NCBI GenBank assembly: GCA_910577575.1
Contig: CAJTOG010000095.1
Span: forward strand, 1 to 5,466
Direction: 5' to 3'
Origin: an uncultured Ruminococcus sp.
GTDB taxonomy: Bacteria > Bacillota > Clostridia > Oscillospirales > Ruminococcaceae
DNA length: 5,466 nt
Of the stretch, positions 1-5,466 are shown piece after piece (the stretch's first letter is position 1; every line of letters starts with the position of its first letter). Below the pieces are notes generated by a model. It searched no databases, had not been told where the DNA came from, and saw only the letters and a program-made list of their open reading frames with translations. Made by a program: the position numbers and the translations under genes.

Positions 1-19
1 ATGGTTGTTGCTGTTGTAA
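1..19 (+). repeat. Left copy of the 19-bp terminal direct repeat
   Basis: ATGGTTGTTGCTGTTGTAA at the left end is identical to the last 19 bases of the window. The repeat lies within coding sequence for a membrane helix, and the frame is kept across the join. This is the signature of a circular molecule or tandem unit opened at an arbitrary point, with a short assembly overlap. Confidence 0.9.
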
Positions 20-255
20 TATTCGGTATAATCGGCTTGCTTATATTTTTTGGTGGAAAAATCATTGTAAATATATATCAGGATTATTACTATGATGAAA
101 TAAGCCTGTTTGTTGCCATTATAACCATAGCCGTATTAGTATGGTTTGCTGATTTTATGCCGTTAAATATAATACTTATACTGGTATTAAGCCACATTCT
201 ATACATTGTAGTACGTTGTTATATTAAAGACTACAAAGAAAACCACCCTCAATAA
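1..255 (+). CDS. C-terminal part of a DUF6040-like membrane protein (gene continues from the window's other end)
   Basis: This 84-codon frame starts with ATG at base 1, but that ATG is not a credible start: bases 1-19 recur at 5448-5466, and the frame there is open leftwards to an ATG at 5259. Joined over the repeat, the protein has 147 residues. This part holds three hydrophobic helices (about residues 2-22, 34-52 and 54-73), with a hydrophilic stretch ending in IYQDYYYDE between the first two and a basic tail ending KENHPQ. The upstream motif GYKSERVVSD followed by a helix bundle resembles what I remember of DUF6040 proteins, accessory proteins of clostridial conjugative elements with a coiled-coil N-terminus and membrane helices behind it. 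The family name is from memory, not a search; the membrane nature is directly visible. The frame ends inside a terminator hairpin. The function of the family is not known to me. Confidence 0.6.
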   Translation: MVVAVVIFGIIGLLIFFGGKIIVNIYQDYYYDEISLFVAIITIAVLVWFADFMPLNIILILVLSHILYIVVRCYIKDYKENHPQ

Positions 256-275
256 AATATACTGGGGTGGTTTTT
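239..275. terminator. Hairpin terminator, probably bidirectional, between convergent genes
   Basis: AAAACCACCC (239-248) pairs perfectly with GGGTGGTTTT (265-274) across a 16-nt loop, and T249 and G264 can add a G-U pair. On the plus strand the stem ends in T271-T275, so it should stop transcription of the DUF6040-like gene, whose last codons lie in the left arm and whose stop is at 253-255. Read on the minus strand the same hairpin is followed by TTTTCTTT, so it can also serve the A-B-C operon, whose last stop is at 305-307. No other hairpin is needed between the two convergent units. Confidence 0.8.
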
Positions 276-304
276 AGGTTTTAAAATGTTTGTGAGATAT
301 AATA

Positions 305-813
305 TTAGTATAAATGCTGAATACTTTTGGGCAATTCTGTTTCTGAAATTTCAATATACCATCTTCTTACTTTAGGTTCTAAAGTAAGAAAATCAGGTAT
401 AACATCAATTTCATGTTTCATATAATACCATTGATTTCCTACTTTGAAGTAACTCTCAGGTGATTTTTTATATCCCTCTGTTGATAAAGCAATATCGACA
501 TTTCTTTTACTGTAATATTGAAAGATTGAATTTGAATATAAATCCAAAAGTTCTTGTGGTTCATTAGCATTATTGTATTCTTCTGAAGATATTTTATTTT
601 GATATTTTTCAGATAGCATTTCATAAGGGATAATTTTATTTGCCATTTCAGGCGAAGATGTTAATACTTCTGCATAATATGCTGCTTTGCTTCGCTTCGC
701 AATCTTACACAAGAATTTAAATATGAATATATTCTAAGAATAAAAAATAGCAAACACAAAAACAATATACCTACAACTATTAATATCTTATAAGTTTTTT
801 TTCTTGTTTTCAT
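305..813 (-). pseudogene. Gene C: small membrane-anchored extracytoplasmic protein, paralogue of gene B, frameshifted
   Basis: ATG at 813-811 starts MKTRKKTYK and then a single hydrophobic helix (about residues 10-28), an N-in anchor with the rest outside. This frame stops at 661-663 after 50 codons. A second frame, open from 712 to 305 (TTG-initiated if read alone), carries the body of the protein: IIPYEMLSEKY, EEYNNAN, then KHEIDV and FLTLEPKVRRW. These line up with LIPYDDLSLIY, EEEFTAAN, HNIEV and FTLKPYISKW of gene B, so the two frames belong together. Adding one base near 664 (TAT TTA ACA) gives 169 residues; alternatively, losing one 5-bp unit of the repeat at 684-700 gives 167. The start overlaps the stop of the B tail as ATGA, typical of translational coupling; a weak AAAGAG lies about 11 nt upstream. 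I do not recognise a family. Its role is unknown, but its place behind a secreted peptidase-like protein suggests a partner or inhibitor. Confidence 0.65.
684..700. repeat. Short 5-bp tandem repeat in gene C
   Basis: On the plus strand the sequence reads GCTTT, GCTTC, GCTTC, GC: 3.4 imperfect units of five bases. It lies inside the 661-712 stretch where the two reading frames of gene C overlap and both are open. Loss of one unit would bring them into one frame, so this is a possible slippage site. Confidence 0.6.
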
Positions 814-1426
814 AATTGATTAATCTCTTTAGTTAAAGGATTATATGAAAATGCAATTTCAACAGGTTTACAAATTTCAGATTTTGATTTGTCAGATGAG
901 AAAAAAGCAATATTGTCATTAGATTCAACAAATGAAATAGTGTGTTCTATTAAGTAACCTCTTCAATTGTAATAATCCATTTAGAAATATATGGTTTTAA
1001 TGTAAAGTAATTTGTTTTTACCTCAATATTATGATTTACACTATATTTAATACCATCAATAGTTAACAACTCGTAATATGTTCCATTTTTGTTACCAATT
1101 GTCGTAAAAAATGATGAGCATTTTTTTGATGATGTGTTTTCAATAACTTTATTATAGATTTTAAAGCATTTCTCGTCAGTATTCGCAGCTGTAAACTCTT
1201 CTTCATCAATAATAATTTTATAAATAAGTGACAAATCGTCATATGGAATTAAATCTAAGTAATATCCTTTTTGGGCTATAGAATAACCTATAGAGTTTAC
1301 AATAAATTTATCAATATATATTCCAGATTTATTTAATCCATAATTTATATAAACAAACAAATGAATAAATTCAATTATTAAAACAGCGACAATAACTACC
1401 ATTATTTTTCGTTTACGTTTTTTCAT
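810..1426 (-). pseudogene. Gene B: small membrane-anchored extracytoplasmic protein, frameshifted near its end
   Basis: I place the start at ATG 1426-1424, since GGAG (1432-1435) sits 5 nt before it; a GTG at 1432-1430 would add two residues but has no ribosome site of its own. Residues 1-7 are basic (MKKRKRK) and about 8-28 form one membrane helix, so the remainder should lie outside the cell. The body contains LIPYDDLSLIY (59-69), EEEFTAAN (75-82), HNIEV (132-136) and FTLKPYISKW (141-150), shared in order with gene C. The frame ends early at 950-952 after 158 codons (ending TIEEVT). Right there another frame stays open for 49 codons without any start codon (GYLIEHTISFVESNDNIAFF onward) and stops at 812-810, overlapping the ATG of gene C by four bases. 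Reading GAG GGT for GAGGT would give one 205-residue protein. A natural 158-residue form cannot be excluded. No family recognised. Confidence 0.65.
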
Positions 1427-1428
1427 AT

Positions 1429-4400
1429 TCACTCCATAATGGCTACTGTAGATGTCTCAATATTAAATTTCAGTTTTATTGTAGAATCTGAATTACTGCT
1501 AAATGAAAAAGTTTGTATTGATGGCGTTTCAGTTTTAAAATCAAAAATATAATCTACTACATCATTTTCAATGTATTCACCATTGTAATCATAAATATCA
1601 CAAGAAACTTCAGAAATAAAAACTTGAGTATCATCAATAGGAAGTGAATTTTCTTCAATATAGTTATTAATAGCAGTAATTGCAAGAGCACGAATACTTC
1701 CACCACCGCCGTGTCCGCCTTTTGTATAAACTTCTTCTTTTGTGGTTGACCAATCGCTTATTCCAGTCGAAAACTTATATAAATACATTGAAGAATATGT
1801 AACATCAATATTATCACATAATGAAGAATCCAATGTTTCTTTTTCATAATTAGCTTTTACAAGTAATCCAGCATGTTGTTTGTAAATACTATAATCTTTT
1901 GTATTAGCTTTCAGCCAAGAGGTATATATATCTTTACCATCAGCAGAAAAACTTAAAAAATCATCAATTACTTTTTTATCAGGAGTCCAAGCATTATCTG
2001 CACCAGGTGCTGTTCCATAATATCCTATTATACCCTTTAAATTACTATTATTTTTCAAAACATTTATCCAACGTTGTAAGCTGGATGTAGTTATATCTTC
2101 TTGGTCTTCAAAACTAGTAGTTTCACTTAACTGACTGCAAGCAGAAGTAATTATCCACTTTAAGTTGTCGTTAAACTCATCAGGATGGTCTTTCATATTA
2201 AGACTAAAAACATTTTCTACAGGTATTTCAGAACCACCATAACGATGAAAATTAGTTCCGATATACTTGTCAGTTGATAGAATTTTATCATAGTTATTAA
2301 CATATATTCTTTCGCCATTTGAATTAAATGCATTTTTATATATAGGAAGAACACCGCCATCAAAACCATGACCACTTATATATGCTATATCAGCTTTTAA
2401 AAGTGCCTTTAAATTCTCATATTCAAATGAAAAAGCATTGTCTATATTTTGTCCGATAGAATATTCATTATAAGGATTTCCATTAAATGAATATTCAAAT
2501 ATTTCAATAAATTTATTATAATCATCTATTTCATAACTGCTTGGTAAGCCTTCGCCAATTTTAAATGCTGCATATGTTGGTTCATATTTATCCATTGGCT
2601 CTATTCCAATGAGAAAATCAGTTTTTAACAAATCTGTTGGAATTGGAGGAATAAACGGTATAAACATTGAAGATACAACAATATTATTTGTCACTCTCAT
2701 ATTTGCAGTATTTGAAGCATTACGAGTCATTGAGCTAAATGTCTGTATTTTTTGTTCTTCCTCTTGATATGAGTAATCGTTTTCAAGAATATAATCTCCA
2801 GATTTCCAATCAGTGTTATAAACCATAATATTTAAATCAATATAATCTTCAAAATTAAGAATACCTGTATCTTCTTTAAACTTTACAGAAACATAAGTAT
2901 CAGCCATTTTTTTGCGAACATCCATTTTAATAACTTCAATAGAAGCTTTGTCTTGTATACTTACATTATTGCTACCAATGCTTTTAGCAATATAGTTACC
3001 TGCAACTGACTGAGTATATCCATTATCATTTGTATAGTAATATTTTATCTCAGTATGTCCCAAATCAACGGGAAGCAATCCGTTGTTAGTAATACGAATA
3101 TTGAGATTCATACAACCTTTTCCATCTACTGCATTAGGATTAAATTCAACCAACAAATCAGGGTTCATTCCATCTGCAGAAATTTCAGGTATTTTACCCC
3201 AAATTGGATGTTTAGAATTAGCAGATGAAAATACAGGCATATATTCCCATGATACATATCCGTTTGAGGCTAATGAATCGTCACCAACGGCTGAATAGTC
3301 ATTTGAAGAAACAATTTTTGCCCATGACGAATTATTTATACCTATATTAACAATAATTTCTTGATTAGGTTGAAGTTCTTTATCTGTATTAAACGCAAAC
3401 TCAAAATAAGAAGTAGCATTTTTAGATTCCACTTCTAATTCCTTATCTATCATAGTAACAATAGAATTAGAAAGATACGAATAAGGTTGATTCATATGAA
3501 CTGAATAACAGTTAAATTGTTTTTTAGATTTAGGAGATTCGTCAATATAATAATAACGTGGACAAATTTGATTAAGTGCAATAGGTTCATTACTAATATT
3601 TATAATCTTAAATTTTAAATTAAGACTGCTGCCGTCTGAGATAACACTTCTATCAAGCATTAATTCTACATTATTATTCACAAGAGAAGGAATTTCAATT
3701 TTTCTTTCCAATGTTTTAGTTTCAGCATTATCAGCAGTTACAATTACACCATATGTTTCAATTTTATCAATAGCACTGGGTTCAACTTCAACTTTCCAAG
3801 ATACTTGTATTTGTTTATTACTTACAGGAATATCACCTAAAGAAACAACAGTACTTCCATCAACAACATTCATTCCTTTAGGAAGTGTCAGCTCCACATT
3901 GGTATTATATGCTGTACCTGTACCAATGTTTTGTACATATGCTGTAACAGTAAAGGGATTCGGAGAATATGCTGACATTCCTTTTTTATCCTCAATAACT
4001 TCAAGTTTTGTTGCACCAGAAATAGCCACTGCCAATGGAGGTTCATTACTTTGCTGTAATGAACTTAAACCATAATATGTTTTACAAGATAATGTTTCAT
4101 TTGCTCCAAGTAATTTAGGATTCCAATACAAACAAACAGCACTGTCACCGTTGTTACTCTCAGAACTTCTTATGTAATCCCAAAGATTTCTACTTGCTGC
4201 ACCCCAATTTGTAAATCTAACTCTATCAGGAGTAGATAATGTATCAATATTTAATGTTCCTTGAGCAATAACAGAAGGATACGTTAAAGAATCAAATGCT
4301 TGCCAAAATTCTGGTATTGCTGCACCACTTAAATCGGTTTCAGTAGTAACATCACCTATTTCAGGTAATCTAAATGGTGCACTATCATTGCTTCCCAACA

Positions 4401-4992
4401 TAGTATCAAACATAATGCGAATACCAATATTATGGTCATCTGCCCCTGTATTTTCAACTGTATAAAAGAACTCAGCTACATCATTACAATTAGTATACTG
4501 GTTATTAACTATATTAAGATATTGAGTGACAATAACATCTCCAATAACACCAGTACTTATAATTGAGTTTTCACGATAAGTCGTAGTTTCTGGTTTGAAA
4601 ACATTATTAACACCATCAATTTGAATGGTTGTATAGGATGTTCCACCATTTGGATAACCATATAGCAAAGTTTTATTATTGTCTGTTGTAGAATTTGGAT
4701 TACCTTCTATAGTACCTAAAGTATAATTGTATCCATTCAATGTAAGCTCTATATAATCGTTAGAAATACCGTTTGCAGAATTTCTTGCTGAAAAAGTAGA
4801 TACACCATTTTCGTTCATGTTATCCAAAACATATTCTGATTTCCAATTTTGATATTCTTCTCCATTAGGGTCTAATGTCATATAGTAATCAAAATCTAAA
4901 TTCATTTCTTCAGCCATTACAGGCATTAACAAGTTCATAGAAAATGTTATTACTACAGCAATACATACTGAAATAATACGTTTAAATTTCAT
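1429..4992 (-). CDS. Gene A: secreted multidomain protein with two CBM3-like domains and a caspase-like (clan CD) cysteine peptidase domain
   Basis: This 1,187-residue protein starts at ATG 4992-4990 behind GGAGG. Residues 1-27 are a Sec signal peptide (basic MKFKR, hydrophobic core, cleavage after VMA). About 50-320 is a beta-sandwich-like domain with FDTMLGSND (195-203) and NWGAASRNLWDY near W263. About 325-435 resembles CARDB/DUF11 adhesion modules (YVQNIGTGTAYNTNVELTLP). About 441-605 and 613-745 look like two family-3 carbohydrate-binding modules: each has a PRYYY or IKYYY strand and ends with a Trp followed by NDYS (W557...NDYS 564-567; NDYSY 738-742). After a proline-rich linker, about 790-1050 carries YISGHG (His875) and WIITSAC (Cys952). 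A hydrophobic strand followed by His-Gly, and another followed by Ala-Cys, is the hallmark of clan CD peptidases (caspases, clostripain, gingipains). GGHGGGGS around His1094 leads to a C-terminal domain of about 90 residues. There is no dockerin, LPXTG, SLH or membrane anchor. Substrate unknown; peptidase activity is inferred from the two motifs. Confidence 0.85.
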   Translation of the reverse strand: MKFKRIISVCIAVVITFSMNLLMPVMAEEMNLDFDYYMTLDPNGEEYQNWKSEYVLDNMNENGVSTFSARNSANGISNDYIELTLNGYNYTLGTIEGNPNSTTDNNKTLLYGYPNGGTSYTTIQIDGVNNVFKPETTTYRENSIISTGVIGDVIVTQYLNIVNNQYTNCNDVAEFFYTVENTGADDHNIGIRIMFDTMLGSNDSAPFRLPEIGDVTTETDLSGAAIPEFWQAFDSLTYPSVIAQGTLNIDTLSTPDRVRFTNWGAASRNLWDYIRSSESNNGDSAVCLYWNPKLLGANETLSCKTYYGLSSLQQSNEPPLAVAISGATKLEVIEDKKGMSAYSPNPFTVTAYVQNIGTGTAYNTNVELTLPKGMNVVDGSTVVSLGDIPVSNKQIQVSWKVEVEPSAIDKIETYGVIVTADNAETKTLERKIEIPSLVNNNVELMLDRSVISDGSSLNLKFKIINISNEPIALNQICPRYYYIDESPKSKKQFNCYSVHMNQPYSYLSNSIVTMIDKELEVESKNATSYFEFAFNTDKELQPNQEIIVNIGINNSSWAKIVSSNDYSAVGDDSLASNGYVSWEYMPVFSSANSKHPIWGKIPEISADGMNPDLLVEFNPNAVDGKGCMNLNIRITNNGLLPVDLGHTEIKYYYTNDNGYTQSVAGNYIAKSIGSNNVSIQDKASIEVIKMDVRKKMADTYVSVKFKEDTGILNFEDYIDLNIMVYNTDWKSGDYILENDYSYQEEEQKIQTFSSMTRNASNTANMRVTNNIVVSSMFIPFIPPIPTDLLKTDFLIGIEPMDKYEPTYAAFKIGEGLPSSYEIDDYNKFIEIFEYSFNGNPYNEYSIGQNIDNAFSFEYENLKALLKADIAYISGHGFDGGVLPIYKNAFNSNGERIYVNNYDKILSTDKYIGTNFHRYGGSEIPVENVFSLNMKDHPDEFNDNLKWIITSACSQLSETTSFEDQEDITTSSLQRWINVLKNNSNLKGIIGYYGTAPGADNAWTPDKKVIDDFLSFSADGKDIYTSWLKANTKDYSIYKQHAGLLVKANYEKETLDSSLCDNIDVTYSSMYLYKFSTGISDWSTTKEEVYTKGGHGGGGSIRALAITAINNYIEENSLPIDDTQVFISEVSCDIYDYNGEYIENDVVDYIFDFKTETPSIQTFSFSSNSDSTIKLKFNIETSTVAIME
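1432..1435 (-). promoter_or_regulatory. Ribosome binding site of gene B inside the end of gene A
   Basis: GGAG on the minus strand lies within the last sense codon of gene A and its neighbours, overlapping the A stop (TGA 1431-1429) closely. It is 5 nt before ATG 1426-1424. This decides between that ATG and the overlapping GTG at 1432-1430, and suggests that translation of B is coupled to termination of A. Confidence 0.7.
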
Positions 4993-4998
4993 TGTAAA

Positions 4999-5003
4999 CC
5001 TCC
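4999..5003 (-). promoter_or_regulatory. Ribosome binding site of gene A
   Basis: GGAGG on the minus strand, 6 nt before the ATG at 4992-4990. It fixes the start of gene A, and the signal peptide begins directly at this ATG. Confidence 0.9.
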
Positions 5004-5103
5004 ATTTATTCCTTTGTGTTTTTACAGTTTTCTTTCAAGTCATTACGCTTATAAAAGCTATGATAAAGGAATTTATATTATTTTCTTTGTAATTTCATAA
5101 CAC

Positions 5104-5122
5104 GTATTATACACTATAATAC
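5104..5122. promoter_or_regulatory. Perfect 8-3-8 inverted repeat over the -10 box (candidate operator or divergent promoter)
   Basis: GTATTATACACTATAATAC is an exact dyad with eight-base arms around CAC. The left arm contains the -10 of the A promoter. The right arm carries TATAAT on the plus strand (5115-5120), pointing at the broken DUF6040-like gene; its best -35 at 17 bp spacing is ATTTCA (5092-5097), a poor match. A bound dimeric regulator here would block the -10. The symmetry is seen directly; the binding is inference. Confidence 0.5.
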
Positions 5123-5134
5123 ATAATTTGTCAA
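5106..5134 (-). promoter_or_regulatory. Consensus sigma-A promoter of the A-B-C operon
   Basis: On the minus strand TTGACA (5134-5129) is followed by a 17-bp spacer and TATAAT (5111-5106): both boxes and the spacing match the vegetative consensus exactly. The stretch upstream of the -35 (5135-5155) is almost pure A/T and could act as an UP element. The start of transcription should fall near 5099, giving a leader of about 107 nt before gene A. This promoter is unusually strong for a large secreted protein, so control by a repressor at the overlapping dyad (5104-5122) is plausible. Confidence 0.85.
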
Positions 5135-5155
5135 GATAAATTTGTAAAAAAATAA

Positions 5156-5258
5156 GAGGAGATCAAGAAAAAATCTGAATATGATAACCTGATATCTTCA
5201 CAAAAAAACTCACGGAAGAGAATTTAATGACCAATTCCACAAGTAATGACAATGGACA
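5156..5258 (+). pseudogene. Broken coiled-coil N-terminal region of the DUF6040-like gene
   Basis: Between the promoter of gene A and the ATG at 5259 the plus strand carries coiled-coil-like coding text split over three frames. From 5156 it reads EEIKKKSEYDNLISSQK. After the A7 run at 5202-5208 the next frame reads LTEENLMTNSTSND. From 5250 the third frame reads QWTMLIIYGS and runs into the membrane helices. Adding one A to the A7 run and one base near 5250 (GAC CAA instead of GACAA) would fuse these into one charged, heptad-like segment leading into the first helix, as expected for this kind of protein. A TAA stop at 5153-5155 directly precedes the segment and nothing similar continues upstream, so the 5' end appears lost where the A promoter begins. 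Either the gene is decayed and truncated, or the assembly has single-base deletions. Confidence 0.5.
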
Positions 5259-5466
5259 ATGCTTATTCTGATTATTTATGGTAGCCTAGCTACCTTATTT
5301 ACCGGATATAAGTCGGAACGTGTTGTATCCGATTGTGTGAATACTTTTAATGTGGTCGGAAATGTGATTATGATGATTTTTAACTGGATTGACAACATAT
5401 CTGAAAAAACAGCAAGTTCTGTAGGTGTTCCTAATATTGTTATATTGATGGTTGTTGCTGTTGTAA
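5259..5466 (+). CDS. N-terminal part of the same DUF6040-like membrane protein, running off the window end
   Basis: The frame opens after a TGA at 5247-5249. It reads QWT and then ATG at 5259, and stays open to the window end, where its last 19 bases equal bases 1-19. Residues 1-13 (MLIIYGSLATLFT) form a hydrophobic helix. They are followed by GYKSERVVSDCVNTF, a loop with ISEKTASSVGVP, and the start of the next helix. ATG 5259 has no convincing ribosome site. A GGAAGAG at 5214-5220, 6 nt before another ATG at 5227, opens only a 14-codon frame that overlaps ATG 5259, so translation could be coupled, but I think this is accidental. More probably the original start lay further upstream, in the coiled-coil part now found in other frames (5156-5258). 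If the frame from 5259 is expressed it gives a 147-residue, four-helix protein without a coiled coil. Confidence 0.55.
   Translation, partial: MLILIIYGSLATLFTGYKSERVVSDCVNTFNVVGNVIMMIFNWIDNISEKTASSVGVPNIVILMVVAVV
5448..5466 (+). repeat. Right copy of the 19-bp terminal direct repeat
   Basis: This copy is identical to bases 1-19. The 189 bases from ATG 5259 to 5447 are a whole number of codons, so the plus-strand frame continues directly into the frame at base 1. Removing one copy leaves a unit length of 5,447 bp. Confidence 0.9.

Noticed and set aside
1..19. The 19-bp repeat as an att core of a site-specific recombinase
   Set aside because: It lies inside a continuous membrane-helix coding sequence, is a low-complexity GTTGTTG-type string, and no recombinase is present. 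A linearised circle or overlap explains it more simply.
439..624. Minus-strand 61-codon open frame
   Set aside because: It lies within gene C in another frame; the gene C frame carries the motifs shared with gene B, so this one is a shadow.
305..712. Independent 135-residue TTG-started gene
   Set aside because: The TTG has no ribosome site. A membrane anchor in the adjacent frame directly upstream matches the layout of paralogue B, so the frame is the body of a frameshifted gene.
3083..3298. Plus-strand 71-codon open frame
   Set aside because: It lies wholly opposite the CBM3-like region of gene A, has no ribosome site, and reads as an antisense shadow.
5008..5072. ATTCCTTT (5008-5015) and AAAGGAAT (5065-5072) pairing in the leader of gene A, as a possible riboswitch or attenuator
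   Set aside because: Eight A/U-rich pairs over a 49-nt loop are weak. There is no terminator, no known riboswitch core and no clear leader peptide; it may be chance in A+T-rich DNA.
5248..5261. 7-bp tandem duplication GACAATG-GACAATG as the cause of the nearby frameshift
   Set aside because: Removing one copy does not bring the coiled-coil frame and the membrane-helix frame into register.
1..5466. CRISPR array, tRNA, rRNA, insertion sequence or integrase
   Set aside because: No repeat-spacer series, cloverleaf, rRNA-like stretch, terminal inverted repeats or recombinase motifs were seen on either strand.

Overview
The window is strongly A+T-rich and looks like DNA from a gut or rumen Firmicute (Clostridia; Oscillospiraceae or Lachnospiraceae would fit). 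The grounds are GGAGG-type ribosome sites, a textbook sigma-A promoter, tandem carbohydrate-binding-module-family-3-like domains in a secreted protein, and a membrane protein resembling the DUF6040 family found on clostridial conjugative elements. The taxon is inferred from style only; there is no rRNA or tRNA.

Topology: bases 1-19 are repeated exactly as bases 5448-5466, and the plus-strand reading frame runs unbroken through the join. The sequence therefore most likely represents a 5,447-bp circle or one unit of a tandem array, linearised inside a gene. No replication initiator, relaxase, integrase or transposase is visible, so how such a circle would persist is unexplained.

Layout: (1) Plus strand, across the join (5156-5466 then 1-255): a four-helix membrane protein whose N-terminal coiled-coil region is truncated and frame-broken. 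(2) 239-275: a strong hairpin terminator, probably bidirectional, between the convergent genes. (3) Minus strand, one operon transcribed from a perfect TTGACA-17-TATAAT promoter at 5106-5134: gene A (4992-1429), a 1,187-residue secreted multidomain protein ending in a probable caspase-like (clan CD) cysteine peptidase domain; gene B (1426-810); and gene C (813-305). B and C are paralogous small proteins, each with one N-terminal membrane anchor. A, B and C are tightly packed (2-nt gap, then a 4-nt ATGA overlap).

Working model (inference): A is exported, binds a polysaccharide or cell-wall surface through its beta-sandwich and CBM3-like domains, and acts on a protein through its His875/Cys952 dyad. 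B and C sit in the membrane facing outward and could be partners, substrates or protective inhibitors of A. As written, B and C are both frameshifted, as is the DUF6040-like gene, while the much longer A is intact. The lesions can all be repaired by one added base each, or for C by losing one copy of a 5-bp repeat. They are either real decay, phase variation or assembly indels. A 19-bp perfect dyad covers the -10 box and carries TATAAT on both strands, so it may be an operator or a divergent promoter.
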